Positions 54,670 through 64,000 of a stretch of 64,000 nucleotides of DNA are shown here, piece by piece (position 1 is the stretch's first letter; each line of letters begins with the position of its first letter). Made by a program: the position numbers and the translations under genes. Under the pieces are notes generated by a model. That model was not told where the DNA came from. It did no database searches and saw only the letters and a program-made list of their open reading frames with translations. Origin of the DNA: Gammaproteobacteria bacterium (GTDB lineage Bacteria > Pseudomonadota > Gammaproteobacteria > Pseudomonadales > Azotimanducaceae); assembly GCA_009843635.1 (NCBI GenBank), contig VYDB01000010.1, forward strand, positions 1 to 64,000, read 5' to 3'.

Positions 54670-55338
54670 TTACCGTACCACATCCACCTGCTTGCGCAGC
54701 GCCTCCAGTTGTTCCGGCGAGCCGATGTCGGTCCAAAAGCCCCGCCAAAGCTGGCCGGTGACCGCACCGTCGGCAACCGCCTTGAAATAGGTGCCGCTCA
54801 GCGAGAAGGGCACCGCCGCGCAGCCATCGAGCAGCCGCGGATGGATCAGCGCCAAGCCGCAGAACACGAAGCTGTCGCCGCGGCCCGTAAGCCGCTCGCC
54901 GTCCCATTCGAAATCGCCCCGCTGGCGGAACGGCGGGGTGGGCGTCAACAGCATGTGGACCAGCGCATCCTCGTCGAGCCGGCGGGCGAATTGGTTGAAG
55001 GGGAAATCCGTGTAGATGTCGCCCAAGAGCAGCCAGAAGGGTTCATCACCCAGCAGCGGCAAAGCCTGGACCACGCCGCCGCCCGTCTCCAGCAGCACCG
55101 GCTCGTGGCTGTAGCGCACGTTCAGGCCGAAGGCTGCGCCGTCGCCGACGCAGGCTTCAATCTGTTCGCCGAAGTGATGCAGGTTGATCACCACCTCGGT
55201 GACGCCGGCGCCAGCCAGCCAACGGAGCTGATGGCAGATGAGCGGCGCGCCGCCCACCTCCATCATCGCCTTGGGAAGATGGTTGGTCAGCGGCTTGAGC
55301 CGCTTGCCTTGGCCGGCGGCCAGAATCATGGCTTTCAT
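54670..55338 (-). CDS. murU: N-acetylmuramate-1-phosphate uridylyltransferase
   Basis: A 222-residue nucleotidyltransferase with the signature [23 protein letters not shown] and [15 protein letters not shown]. Pairing with an AmgK-type kinase, overlapping it by four bases, identifies the MurU step of the cell-wall recycling route that makes UDP-MurNAc without the usual early Mur enzymes. In Pseudomonas this route gives intrinsic fosfomycin tolerance. Confidence 0.9.
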   Translation of the reverse strand: MKAMILAAGQGKRLKPLTNHLPKAMMEVGGAPLICHQLRWLAGAGVTEVVINLHHFGEQIEACVGDGAAFGLNVRYSHEPVLLETGGGVVQALPLLGDEPFWLLLGDIYTDFPFNQFARRLDEDALVHMLLTPTPPFRQRGDFEWDGERLTGRGDSFVFCGLALIHPRLLDGCAAVPFSLSGTYFKAVADGAVTGQLWRGFWTDIGSPEQLEALRKQVDVVR

Positions 55339-56327
55339 TGCGCGCCCGCCTTCAGAGCTGCCGCCGCACGGCCTTCAAGCCGCTGCAGCCAAGCCGACAA
55401 GTGACGGGTCTCGGCATATCCGCCGACGATTCGACGCATGGCGGCGAGCACCGGCGCGATGTGGTCGAGGTGGCTGGCCTTGCCGTCCCGCAACCAAAGG
55501 CGGACGAAGATGCCGACCGCCTTGAACTGGCGCTGCAGGCCGGTGAGATCCAAAGCGCGGGCAAGGGCGTCCGTGGTGAAGTCGAAGCGCGATTGAACCC
55601 GGTAGCGTTCCTGCCAGTGGCGCAGCGCCCCTTCTTCGAAGGTGTGGTAGCAATCCCAGAGCAGGCATGCCAGATCGTAGGTGGCCGGACCGACCAGGGC
55701 GTCCTGAAAATCGACCAGCCCCAAGCGCCCATCCCCATCGAGAAGCAGGTTGCGGCAGTGGTAATCCCGGTGGATCAGGCACTGCGGCTGGCCAAGCGCA
55801 TTGTCGATCAGCGCCTCGAAGGCGCTTTGCGCGCCGGGGTCGAGGGCTTCGCCGAGCCAGCTTCCTAAGAACCACTCGCTGAAGATGCCCAGTTCATCCC
55901 GTAGGCGGCTTTCCTCATAAGGCGCAACCGCCTGCGCTTCGACATCTTGGATGCGCACCAGGTTGGCAATGGCCTGCTCCAGGGCGCGGCGCTCGTCGGG
56001 TCCGCCATAGGCCTCCTCCAAGTGCCGCTCGCCGAGGTCGCTCAATAGAAAGTAGCCCGATTCGGTATCCATGGCGATGATCTCGGGCACTGGCAGCCGC
56101 GCGCCGCTAAACAAGCGCTGCATGGCCACGAAGGCGTCATTGCGCTCAAGCTCCGGCGGCGAGGCCATGACCACGGCGGACGATGACGAGCGCTTGGATG
56201 GAATCTCGGTGTTTGCCATCCAGATGCGATAGAACCGCCGGTGGCTGGCCTCCACCCGCAACGGCGCGACCCGTTCGATCGGGGCGCCGACGCTCGCCGC
56301 CACCCAGTTCGCCAAGTCAGGGTCCAT
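55335..56327 (-). CDS. amgK: N-acetylmuramate/N-acetylglucosamine kinase
   Basis: A 330-residue aminoglycoside-phosphotransferase-fold kinase. The catalytic loop is LIHRDYHCRNLLLDGDG, followed by LVDFQDALVGPATYDLACLLWD. It would phosphorylate recycled MurNAc at the anomeric position for MurU. It is divergent from lptD with only 23 bases between starts, so promoters must overlap coding sequence. This arrangement matches Pseudomonas-type genomes. Confidence 0.9.
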   Translation of the reverse strand: MDPDLANWVAASVGAPIERVAPLRVEASHRRFYRIWMANTEIPSKRSSSSAVVMASPPELERNDAFVAMQRLFSGARLPVPEIIAMDTESGYFLLSDLGERHLEEAYGGPDERRALEQAIANLVRIQDVEAQAVAPYEESRLRDELGIFSEWFLGSWLGEALDPGAQSAFEALIDNALGQPQCLIHRDYHCRNLLLDGDGRLGLVDFQDALVGPATYDLACLLWDCYHTFEEGALRHWQERYRVQSRFDFTTDALARALDLTGLQRQFKAVGIFVRLWLRDGKASHLDHIAPVLAAMRRIVGGYAETRHLSAWLQRLEGRAAAALKAGAQ

Positions 56328-56350
56328 GCCCCGATGGTATCATCCCCGCC

Positions 56351-58762
56351 ATGGGTCGGCGGTTGAAAGCGGTGGCCGGAAGCTTGGCACTGGCCATCGG
56401 TGCTTGCGCATTAGCCGCCAAGGCCGTGGCCGGGACGGACGGGACCGCCGCTGATGGGACACTGGCCGAACGCTTCTGGGTCGATTGGGGGGAGCTGACC
56501 CCCGCCGAGCGCCGCCGCCACCCGGCCTGGTGCAGCGGTGCCTATCGATTCCCGGTGCCGCTGGCTGTGCCGGGCAATTCCAAGGTCAAGGCGGAGTCGG
56601 ATTCGGCCGTTTACTTGAGCGATGGCACCGTGGAACTCGCAGGCGGTGTCGTGATTGCCCAAGGCGCCCGCCAAGTGCGCACCGAACGGGCGCTCATCAA
56701 CCCGGAAGCCGACACCGCCACAGCGCCTGGCACCGTGCGGATCAGCGATGCCGATGTCATGATGCAGGGCGCCTCCGCCGAAGTGCGCTTGGACAACCGG
56801 GCGGCCCGTCTCGACGACGCCCAAATCGTCCTCACTGGCCCCCAACTGCGCGGTCACGCCGACGCGGTCGAGCGCCAAGGGGACGGTGACATTTGGCTGA
56901 CTGGAGCCCGGTTCACCCGCTGCGAGCCGGGCAACGGCAGTTGGCGAATCGACGCTCGCTCCCTGCACCTGCCCGACGGCGAGGTGTTCGGCACCGCCCG
57001 AGGCGCCGTGCTGCGGGTCAAGGGCGTTCCCTTGGCTTGGCTGCCCTACATGAAGTTCCCGGTCTCCGACGAGCGCCAGTCCGGGTTCCTGTTTCCCCAC
57101 ATCGGCGCCTCCGGCGAGGACGGCATCGATTTGGCGCTGCCCTACTACCTCAATCTGGCCCCCAACTACGACGCCACCATCACCCCTCGGGTGCTCGGCA
57201 AGCGGGGCGTCGGCGCGCAGGGCGAACTGCGCCATCTCTCCCGCCGGGACCGCACCCGGCTGTTCGGCGGCTACCTGGCCAACGACAAGCTCTACGACGG
57301 CGACCTGGAGCGGGACGACTGGCGGGACCTGCAAGCCGCCGGCGCCTTTCCGGGGGAGGACTTCGATCCGGCGGGGCGTTGGTTTGCCGGCCTCGAGCAT
57401 CGCGGGCGGGCCGGACGCTTCCGCTCCTTCATCAACTACGCAGCGGTCAGCGACCGCGACTACTTCCGGGTGTTCGACGGCGCCGTCTCCGACCGTGGGC
57501 GCTTCAACTTGGAGCGTTACGGCGAAATCAGCTACCGCCACGGCGGGTTCAGCGCCCGCCTTTGGGGCCAGAGCTTCCAGCGCCTTGACGAGATACGCCG
57601 CCCGGAGTACCGCCGGCTGCCGGAAATCGACATCGGCTACCAAGGCGTGGCGCTCGGTCCGCTGCGGCTCTCCCTGGACGCTCGGGGCGCCGCTTTCGAC
57701 CGCAGCACCGAGAATCTACGCGGCATCCACGCACTGACCGGCGAACGCCTGCACCTCGAGCCCCGCCTGAGCGTGCCGCTGCACTGGCCGTTCGGTTTCC
57801 TCAACGCCCGCGCCGGCTATCGTTACACCGCCTACGCGCTGGATTCGGAGGCCGAACATCTAGCGGATGATTCGCCCGAACGCAGCATCTTCTACGGCAG
57901 CCTGGATGGCGGCCTGATCTTCGAGCGCGACCTCGATGCGTTCGCAACGCCCTTGGTGCAGACCTTGGAACCAAGGGCGCGCTACTTCCGCCAAGGCTAC
58001 GAAGACCAAGACCGGCTGCCCCTGTTCGACGCCAAGGCGTTGACCTTCAGCTATCGGCAACTGTTTCGCGACAACCGCTTTGCCGGGCTTGACCGCATCA
58101 GCGATGCCAATGAACTGACGGTGGGCGTGACCAGCCGCTTCTTCAATCGAACCAACGGCCGGGAATACCTCTACGCGAGCCTAGGCCAGACCTTCCACTT
58201 CCGCGACCGGCGGGTCACGCTCGACGGTCGGTTGAGCGACGATGAGCGCCACAGCGCATCCGCCATCACCGGCGAGATCGGCGGGCAATTCGCCCGCCGC
58301 TGGCGGCTCACCGGCGCCTTGGCCTGGGACACGGGCGACAGCCAACTCGATGAAGCCGCCGCCACCCTGTCCTACCGGCGGGACAACCGGCGCATTCTCA
58401 ACTTGGGCTACCGCCGCTTGGCCGGCGGCATCGATCAAACGGACCTGTCCCTCTATTGGCCGGTAGCGCGGCGGTATGCGGTCTTCGGGCGCTGGAACCA
58501 CGACCTCAAATTGGGCCGAACCATTGAGGGATTGGGCGGAATCGAGTACAACGACTGCTGCTGGCGGCTGCGCTTGGTGGTTCGCCGTCACTTGGACCAT
58601 GCGGCGGTGCGCAGCCTTGATAGCGTGGACCCGGACAGCGGCGTTTATCTGCAGATACTGTTCAAGGGACTCGGCGCCTTCGGCGGCCAAGTGGATTCAA
58701 TACTCGAACGCAGCATTCGCGGCTACCGCTCCACCCCCTATTCGCTGTCCGAGGGGCGGTGA
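56351..58762 (+). CDS. lptD: LPS-assembly outer membrane protein LptD
   Basis: An 803-residue outer membrane barrel that inserts LPS into the outer leaflet with LptE. A signal peptide (residues about 6-28) is followed by an OstA-like N-terminal domain (VYLSDGTVELAGGVVIAQGARQV) and the LptD barrel (YYLNLAPNYDATITPRVLGKRG). Cysteines at Cys61 and the Cys pair in YNDCCWRLRLV are the conserved disulfide partners. The ATG at the leader is used rather than an upstream frame overlapping amgK. Confidence 0.95.
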   Translation: MGRRLKAVAGSLALAIGACALAAKAVAGTDGTAADGTLAERFWVDWGELTPAERRRHPAWCSGAYRFPVPLAVPGNSKVKAESDSAVYLSDGTVELAGGVVIAQGARQVRTERALINPEADTATAPGTVRISDADVMMQGASAEVRLDNRAARLDDAQIVLTGPQLRGHADAVERQGDGDIWLTGARFTRCEPGNGSWRIDARSLHLPDGEVFGTARGAVLRVKGVPLAWLPYMKFPVSDERQSGFLFPHIGASGEDGIDLALPYYLNLAPNYDATITPRVLGKRGVGAQGELRHLSRRDRTRLFGGYLANDKLYDGDLERDDWRDLQAAGAFPGEDFDPAGRWFAGLEHRGRAGRFRSFINYAAVSDRDYFRVFDGAVSDRGRFNLERYGEISYRHGGFSARLWGQSFQRLDEIRRPEYRRLPEIDIGYQGVALGPLRLSLDARGAAFDRSTENLRGIHALTGERLHLEPRLSVPLHWPFGFLNARAGYRYTAYALDSEAEHLADDSPERSIFYGSLDGGLIFERDLDAFATPLVQTLEPRARYFRQGYEDQDRLPLFDAKALTFSYRQLFRDNRFAGLDRISDANELTVGVTSRFFNRTNGREYLYASLGQTFHFRDRRVTLDGRLSDDERHSASAITGEIGGQFARRWRLTGALAWDTGDSQLDEAAATLSYRRDNRRILNLGYRRLAGGIDQTDLSLYWPVARRYAVFGRWNHDLKLGRTIEGLGGIEYNDCCWRLRLVVRRHLDHAAVRSLDSVDPDSGVYLQILFKGLGAFGGQVDSILERSIRGYRSTPYSLSEGR

Positions 58763-58796
58763 CGCCGGCGACGGCTTAACGAAAAGGAAGCAGCAC

Positions 58797-60101
58797 ATGG
58801 GCTTTGAAAACAGTTTGAAGAGCGGTCTGCGGCGCGGCTTAAGCCTACTGCTGGCCCTCATCGGCGCGAGCGCGGCGCAGGCGCAATACCAGGAGCTGGA
58901 CGGCATCGTCGCCATCGTCGATGACGACGTGGTGCTGGCCTCGGAGCTGCTCAGCCGCCTGGAGGTGGTGCGCGAGCAGATCGCCCGGGAAAACGTGCAG
59001 CCGCCCCCGGACAACGTGCTGGTCAGCCAGTTGATGGAACGGCTGGTGCTGGAGAACATTCAACTGCAGCAGGCACGCCGCCGGGGCGTGGAGATCGATG
59101 ACGAATCGCTGACCCGGGCCGTGGCCGCGTTCGCCCAGCAGAACGAGATGACCATCGAGCAGTTCCAGCAGGCTCTCGTAGACGACGGCATGAGCTACCG
59201 CTCCTTCCGGGAGGACATTCGCCGAGAAATGCTCATTCAGCGCCTGCAGCGCAACATGGTGAACCGGCGCATCAGCATCAGCGAGCAGGACGTGGAGGAC
59301 CTGCTGGACTCGCCCTACTACCAGCAACTGCTGTCGGATGAATTTCGGGTGGGGCACATCCTGCTCGCCATCGAGGCCGGGGCCGGGGAGGGCACGGTGC
59401 AGGCCGCCGCCGACGAAGCCGAGCAAATCGTCAAGGATTTGCGCGCCGGCGCTGAGTTCAAGGAAACTGCCATCGCCAAGTCGGCGGGCGCCCGCGCCTT
59501 GGAGGGCGGCGACCTGGGGTGGCGGCGCGCCGGCGAGTTGCCGAGCCTCTTTGCCGATGAGGCGCTGCAACTGGAAATTGGCGAGACGGCGGATCCGATC
59601 AAGAGCGCGAGCGGCTTCCACATCATTCAACTGCTCGACCAACGCGGCGCCGGCGTGCAAACCCAGGATCAAACCCTGGCCCGCCACATCCTGGTGCAGC
59701 CATCGGCCATCCGCACACCCGAACAGACCGAGGCGCTGATCGGCGACATCCACGGCCAACTGGCCGCCGGGAGCGACTTCTGCGCCTTGGCCGCCGAGCA
59801 CTCGGAAGATCCCGGCAGCGCCTTGAACTGCGGCGACCTCGGCTGGACCACCGGCGAGCAATTCGTGCCGGCCTTCGTCGAGGCGATGAACGCCACCGCA
59901 ACCGGCGAGCTGTCGGCCCCCTTCGAGTCAAGATACGGCTGGCACGTGATCGAAGTGCTGGAGCGACGCACCCAGGACATGGGCGAGGAGGCGCGCCGCA
60001 ACATGGCGTTGCAGATTCTCCACCAACGGCGCTTCGACGAGGAGCTGCAGGCTTGGCTGAAGGAAATCCGCGACGAGGCCTTCGTCGAACTGCGGCTCTA
60101 G
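58797..60101 (+). CDS. surA: Periplasmic chaperone/peptidyl-prolyl isomerase SurA
   Basis: A 434-residue chaperone for outer membrane proteins, which assists LptD. A signal peptide ends near residue 29 (GASAAQA). The N-terminal SurA domain is followed by two parvulin domains, the first starting [11 protein letters not shown] and the second starting [11 protein letters not shown], both with GDLGWRR/GDLGWTT motifs. AAGGAAG precedes the ATG. It lies 34 bases after lptD, and pdxA follows 17 bases later, a conserved operon. Confidence 0.95.
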   Translation: MGFENSLKSGLRRGLSLLLALIGASAAQAQYQELDGIVAIVDDDVVLASELLSRLEVVREQIARENVQPPPDNVLVSQLMERLVLENIQLQQARRRGVEIDDESLTRAVAAFAQQNEMTIEQFQQALVDDGMSYRSFREDIRREMLIQRLQRNMVNRRISISEQDVEDLLDSPYYQQLLSDEFRVGHILLAIEAGAGEGTVQAAADEAEQIVKDLRAGAEFKETAIAKSAGARALEGGDLGWRRAGELPSLFADEALQLEIGETADPIKSASGFHIIQLLDQRGAGVQTQDQTLARHILVQPSAIRTPEQTEALIGDIHGQLAAGSDFCALAAEHSEDPGSALNCGDLGWTTGEQFVPAFVEAMNATATGELSAPFESRYGWHVIEVLERRTQDMGEEARRNMALQILHQRRFDEELQAWLKEIRDEAFVELRL

Positions 60102-60118
60102 ACATCGCCCCGTTAGCC

Positions 60119-61069
60119 GTGCTGGCCATCACCCCCGGAGAACCCGCTGGCATCGGCCCTGATCTGATCGTCATGTTGGCCCAGCGGGAGCGGACCTCGG
60201 ACTGGGTGGCGCTGGCCGATGCCGAAACGCTTAAGGACCGAGCCGGCCGGCTTGGCCTACCGCTGACGCTGACCGACCAGCCGACCCGGGGCGCCAGTTG
60301 CCTGTGCCTCGAACCGGCGCCGCTGGCCGAACCCGTCCAGCCGGGCGCCTTGAACCCAGCCAACGCGCCTGCCGTCATCGCCGCCTTGGACCGCGCCGTG
60401 GACGGTTGCCTGAAGGGACGTTTCAAGGCGCTGGTCACCGGCCCGGTGCAGAAGTCGGTCATCAACGAGGCGGGCATTCCCTTCTCCGGGCATACCGAGT
60501 ACCTGCGCGACCGTTGCGGCGCCACCGACGTGCTGATGCTGCTGGCCGCGGGCAGTCTCCGGGTGGCGCTGGCCACCACCCACCTCCCCCTGTCGGAAGT
60601 GCCCAACGCCGTGACCGAGGCCCTCTTGGAATCCAAGCTGAAGCTGCTGCTTGGCGGTCTTAGGGCCCGGTTTGGCTGCACCTGGCCACGCATCCTGGTC
60701 ACGGGCCTAAACCCCCACGCGGGCGAGGCGGGTCACCTGGGCCGGGAGGAGACCGACATCATCGAACCGGTCTGCGCACGCTTGCGCGCCCTGGGCGAGG
60801 CGGTGACCGGACCGCTGCCCGCCGACACCGCCTTTACGCCGAACCGCTTGGCGGACGCCGATGCGGTATTGGCCATGTACCACGACCAAGGCCTTCCGGT
60901 GCTCAAGCATGCCGGATTCGGCAAGGCGGTGAACATCACCTTGGGCCTGCCCTTCATCCGCACCTCGGTGGACCACGGCACCGCGCTGGACTTAGCGGGC
61001 ACCGGCCAAGCCGACCCAGGCAGCCTGGAAGCGGCGATCACGTTGGCGGAACGCCTCAGCCGGCGTTGA
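60119..61069 (+). CDS. pdxA: 4-hydroxythreonine-4-phosphate dehydrogenase
   Basis: A 316-residue enzyme of pyridoxal phosphate synthesis. [39 protein letters not shown], and [14 protein letters not shown] with the metal His residues, then [15 protein letters not shown], are diagnostic. The start is GTG 17 bases after surA; an upstream TTG would overlap surA by about 50 bases and adds an unrelated leader. It converges on alr with a 14-base overlap at the 3' ends. Confidence 0.94.
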   Translation: MLAITPGEPAGIGPDLIVMLAQRERTSDWVALADAETLKDRAGRLGLPLTLTDQPTRGASCLCLEPAPLAEPVQPGALNPANAPAVIAALDRAVDGCLKGRFKALVTGPVQKSVINEAGIPFSGHTEYLRDRCGATDVLMLLAAGSLRVALATTHLPLSEVPNAVTEALLESKLKLLLGGLRARFGCTWPRILVTGLNPHAGEAGHLGREETDIIEPVCARLRALGEAVTGPLPADTAFTPNRLADADAVLAMYHDQGLPVLKHAGFGKAVNITLGLPFIRTSVDHGTALDLAGTGQADPGSLEAAITLAERLSRR

Positions 61070-62105
61070 ACTTATTTTCGTACTGGCGCTCAACACGTGG
61101 GGAGATGCCGGTGAGGATTTCGTAGGCGATGGTGTTGGCCTTGGCGGCCACCTCGTCAACGGGCAGGTTGGGGCCGAACGCTTCCACCCAATCGCCCACG
61201 GCCAAGTCGGCGCCGGTAGCGTCGATGGCCGTGAGGTCCATAGAGACGCGGCCCAGCATCGGGCAGCGGCGATTGTTGGCGGCCACTGCGCCGCGGTTGG
61301 ACAGCAGCCGGGGCAGGCCATCGGCATAGCCGATGCCGAGAACGGCCACCGCGGTCGGCCGCTCCGCCGTCCAACTGGCGCCGTAACCGATTGCCTCCCC
61401 CGCCCCGACCGTGCGCACTTGGACGACTTGGGCTTCCAAGGTGGCAACCGGCTGCATGGGGTTGGGGCGCTCAGCCCAAGGGTTGCCGCCATAGAGTCCG
61501 ATGCCGGGACGGGCAAGGTCGCAGCCAAAGCCGGCCCCATTCAGGATGCCGGCGGAATTGCCGATGCTTAAGCGGACGCCGGGAAAGCGCTCGCGCAGGC
61601 GCCCGATGCGCTCCGCCTGCAAGGCGTTCAACGGATGCTCCGGCACGTCGGCGCAGGCCAGGTGGGTCACCAGAAGCCCGACCTCAACGCCGCCGAGAGC
61701 CTCCAAGACCACATCGAAGGGGAACCCCAGCCGTTGCATCCCCGTGTCAACGTGGATCGTGGCCGGGTTGGGGTTTCGTGCCGTCCATAGGGCTAGCTGC
61801 TCCGGGCTGTTCAACACCGGATTGAGCCCGTGCTCAAGCAGCGCATCGGCAGTTTCTAGGAAGACGCCTTCAAGCACGTGGATTGCCGGTTCGGCCAGCA
61901 TCCGACGCAACGCAACGCCCTCCGAGGCCCGCGCCACAAAGAAGTGCTCACAGCCGGCCGCAGCCAGCGTTCGGCCCACCGCCTCGGCACCGAGCCCGTA
62001 GGCGTCGGCTTTGACCACCGCGCCCACGGCACCCGCCGCAGCCTCGTGGAAGGCGCGATAGTTGGCGGCCAGGGCTTGAAGGTCGATCCGCAGGCGAGCC
62101 GTCAT
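61056..62105 (-). CDS. alr: Alanine racemase
   Basis: A 349-residue PLP fold-type III racemase giving D-alanine for peptidoglycan. The PLP lysine is in [37 protein letters not shown], and the second catalytic Tyr in [10 protein letters not shown] are present. Length and motif order are normal. It is convergent with pdxA and is preceded by the TPR protein gene on the same strand with a 31-base gap. Confidence 0.95.
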   Translation of the reverse strand: MTARLRIDLQALAANYRAFHEAAAGAVGAVVKADAYGLGAEAVGRTLAAAGCEHFFVARASEGVALRRMLAEPAIHVLEGVFLETADALLEHGLNPVLNSPEQLALWTARNPNPATIHVDTGMQRLGFPFDVVLEALGGVEVGLLVTHLACADVPEHPLNALQAERIGRLRERFPGVRLSIGNSAGILNGAGFGCDLARPGIGLYGGNPWAERPNPMQPVATLEAQVVQVRTVGAGEAIGYGASWTAERPTAVAVLGIGYADGLPRLLSNRGAVAANNRRCPMLGRVSMDLTAIDATGADLAVGDWVEAFGPNLPVDEVAAKANTIAYEILTGISPRVERQYENKFNAG

Positions 62106-62136
62106 GCGTCACTAGTGGGTTGACGGAGCACTACCA

Positions 62137-63756
62137 CTACCAGCCGGTGCTCGGCTCGATGTCAGCGTTGCGCCATGCCGCTTCCAAGCGAGCCTGAACC
62201 GCCGCGTTGGGCTCGCCGCGCCCTGCCAGGACCTGGCTCAAGCCATGCAAGGACCAACCATTTTCCGGGAACTCGCCGAGATCGGCGGCGAAGACTTCCG
62301 CCGCGGCATCAGCATCGCCGTGGCGCAGCAGGGCGGTGCCCAGGGATTGGCGGATCGGGTAGTGCCAGAACGGCGGTTCCGAGTACGGCAGCGAGAGCTG
62401 GGCCGCCACCGCTTCGCGCAACTGCTTGATTTCCTCATCGCCATCGCCCCGCTGCTTGGCCATTCCTGCCCGCACCAAGTTGGCGGCGATGCCGACCAAA
62501 GTGTCGCTGATGTCGGCGCGGCGCAGCACCACCAGTTCCAGCTCACCACTGCCCCGGATCGCCTCAAGGGCCTCAAGTTCCGCCTGGGCCGCCGCGAGCT
62601 CCCCCTTGGCGGCAAAGGCGAGGCCGCGGCCATAGTGCCGCATGGCTTCAGCGTAAGGCAGCCCTTCGGCCACTACTGGCGCCGCCAGCGCTTCGTCCCA
62701 CATGCCGAAGCGGACGAACGTGTACATGCGCACGGGCAAATAGGCCTGGATGGCGCCCATGGCCTGGGCCATCTCCGGAGGGATCCGCTCGCTGAGCCGC
62801 TCGGCGGTGGCCAAGGCCAGTTCCCGGCGGCCTTCCATCATGGCCGCGTACCAGAGGAAGTGCAGGTTGTGGGGATAGTAGGCCGCCGGGTACAGGCCCT
62901 GGGCGTTGCATTGGGCGATGTAGTCCTCATCGGCCGCGGCGGCCCGCTCATTGGCCGTGACCGCATCCTCGTAGCGGCCCAGCCGCAGATAGATGTGCGA
63001 CGGCATGTGCACCAAGTGGCCAGCCACCGGCACTAGGCCGCCCAGCCGGTCGGCAGCGGCCTCCGCCTTCTTCGGCGTGAACTGCTCCATGGCGTGGATG
63101 TACAGATGGGCGGCGCCCGGGTGGCTGGGGTCGGTGCCCAGCACATGCTCCAGCGCCTCCACCAAGGCCACCGTGTGCGCGTTCGGCGACCCATCGGCCT
63201 GCCAATAGGCCCAGGGTGAAAGATCCATCAGGGCTTCAGCGTAAAGGGTGCGGGCATTCAAGTCGCCTGGGTACTTTTCGGCCAGCACGCGCATGGCCTC
63301 GGCGTAGGCGGCGTCCAGCGCGGCGCGGTCCGCGCCGGTCGCCGAATAGCGGGCTGCAATGGCATCGATGTAGTCGCGCTCGCGTTCGGTTTCATGGGCC
63401 TTCTGCGCCAAGGCCATGCCGATGGCCTCCCAAGCCGGGGCGATGGCTTCCTCGCTCATCGGCGCATTGATGTTCGGCCCCAGCGCCAGGGCCACTCCCG
63501 CATAGCAGATGCCACAGGTGGGGTCGATGGCGGCGGCGGCACGGAAGGAACGCACCGACTCGGCGTGGTTGAACCCAAACGCCAAGGTCAGCGCTTGGTC
63601 GAAGTAGCGCTGCGCCTTGGGCGCATCGGTGCTGATGGCGAAATGCAGGGGGCCGATGCCTTCAAGCAGCGGCGCCAGCGGCCGCTCTTCGGCTTGCTGA
63701 ACCCCGGCGGTTATGGCCAGCAGCAGCCCCAAGGCAAACTGCAGTGGTCTTCGCAT
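62137..63756 (-). CDS. Exported tetratricopeptide-like repeat protein
   Basis: A 539-residue protein with a signal peptide (RRPLQFALGLLLAITAGVQQA). GIGPLHFAISTDAPKAQRYFDQALTLAFGFNHAESVRSFRAAAAIDP is a TPR-like start common in a family of uncharacterised exported repeat proteins. Further TPR helices appear (YLRLGRYEDAVTANERAAAAD; GRGLAFAAKGELAAAQAELEAL). The leader ATG is used over an upstream in-frame codon. The function is unknown; it may scaffold periplasmic complexes. Confidence 0.75.
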   Translation of the reverse strand: MRRPLQFALGLLLAITAGVQQAEERPLAPLLEGIGPLHFAISTDAPKAQRYFDQALTLAFGFNHAESVRSFRAAAAIDPTCGICYAGVALALGPNINAPMSEEAIAPAWEAIGMALAQKAHETERERDYIDAIAARYSATGADRAALDAAYAEAMRVLAEKYPGDLNARTLYAEALMDLSPWAYWQADGSPNAHTVALVEALEHVLGTDPSHPGAAHLYIHAMEQFTPKKAEAAADRLGGLVPVAGHLVHMPSHIYLRLGRYEDAVTANERAAAADEDYIAQCNAQGLYPAAYYPHNLHFLWYAAMMEGRRELALATAERLSERIPPEMAQAMGAIQAYLPVRMYTFVRFGMWDEALAAPVVAEGLPYAEAMRHYGRGLAFAAKGELAAAQAELEALEAIRGSGELELVVLRRADISDTLVGIAANLVRAGMAKQRGDGDEEIKQLREAVAAQLSLPYSEPPFWHYPIRQSLGTALLRHGDADAAAEVFAADLGEFPENGWSLHGLSQVLAGRGEPNAAVQARLEAAWRNADIEPSTGW

Positions 63757-63907
63757 ATGTCCACATCCCGATTGTTGAACCGGTGGGCAATAGTGCCTCA
63801 ATTGACGCCAGTTTGCCCTTTCTGCTTCATGCAGGCCCACGGGTCATCTGCGGCCTGTGTTACCATCACTCCTTTCAACAAGAACTTCCTCCGTGTCGTA
63901 AGACGAC

Positions 63908-64000
63908 ATGGCAAGCCCTGCCCTAAATCGCTCGCTCGAGTTTGCCCGCGGCCTGCTGGGCAATGTCTCGCCGTTTCTGGATTGGATCCGGGAGCTCAAG
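63908..64000 (+). CDS. N-terminal fragment of an unidentified protein, cut by the window edge
   Basis: An ATG opens a frame that stays open for all 31 codons to the window end (MASPALNRSLEFARGLLGN, then VSPFLDWIRELK). The amphipathic pattern and open frame make a real gene plausible, but only a weak purine run precedes the ATG. It is divergent from the TPR protein gene. No family can be named from this fragment. Confidence 0.4.
   Translation, partial: MASPALNRSLEFARGLLGNVSPFLDWIRELK

Noticed and set aside
56183..56350. Upstream extension of lptD
   Set aside because: It overlaps the divergent amgK coding sequence and lacks a signal peptide, whereas the ATG at 56351 opens directly into one.
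63744..63926. Plus-strand frame at the right end
   Set aside because: It overlaps the TPR gene's signal-peptide start and has no domain resemblance; the ATG at 63908 in another frame is a better candidate.

Overview
The window looks like chromosomal DNA of a high-GC gammaproteobacterium. The evidence is the envelope and vitamin block amgK/murU facing lptD-surA-pdxA, the murU-rpe-gph-trpE order, and an alanine racemase, all with gammaproteobacterial gene order and LptD/SurA architecture. Two traits are unusual for that class: a lower mevalonate pathway instead of MEP genes, and sulfoquinovosyl-lipid synthesis genes. Sulfotransferases, a sulfatase and a bacterial sodium channel fit a marine, possibly host-associated lifestyle, but habitat is inference. 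I see no rRNA, tRNA or CRISPR array.

Layout. (1) 1-8330: a truncated-looking beta-propeller protein, an FAD/NAD-binding protein, a sulfotransferase/glycosyltransferase pair, a small membrane protein and a sodium:solute symporter. (2) 8358-8987: a Phd/VapC-type toxin-antitoxin pair with a recognisable promoter and operator. (3) 9011-16405, minus strand: eight closely packed genes reading glycosyltransferase, sqdB, TTQ amine dehydrogenase large chain, mauE, mauD, TTQ light chain, c-type cytochrome, sulfatase. This looks like one transcript joining sulfolipid synthesis to periplasmic amine oxidation. (4) 16653-20027: a DUF3604 protein, a GFA-family protein and a PPK2-type kinase. (5) 20064-25632, minus strand: amidase, diphosphomevalonate decarboxylase, phosphomevalonate kinase and an HMG-CoA reductase-mevalonate kinase fusion. 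(6) 25805-42104: an accessory and defence island with three orphan genes, an FAD oxidoreductase, a translationally coupled hsdM-hsdS-ptuA-ptuB-hsdR operon, and a convergent 1441-residue NACHT-type NTPase ending in a PD-(D/E)xK-like domain. (7) 42589-47144: glyA between two copies of an imperfect repeat, a crotonase, two MDR-type oxidoreductases and a CaiB/BaiF CoA-transferase. (8) 48132-52979: a trp operon (E, sodium channel, G, D, C). (9) 53238-64000: gph, rpe, murU, amgK, lptD, surA, pdxA, alr, a TPR-like secreted protein and the first 31 codons of a further gene.

The most interesting region is 29007-42104. A Septu-like ATPase/HNH pair sits inside a type I restriction-modification operon with 4-base stop/start overlaps. 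The restriction subunit carries a C-terminal LexA/UmuD-like S24 domain with a Ser/Lys pair and a candidate Ala-Gly autocleavage site. The specificity gene is split by a one-base slip in a six-C run. Next to it lies a large NACHT protein with its nuclease-like domain at the unusual C-terminal end. Together these suggest a composite restriction and abortive defence locus whose nuclease may be tuned by DNA-damage-linked proteolysis.
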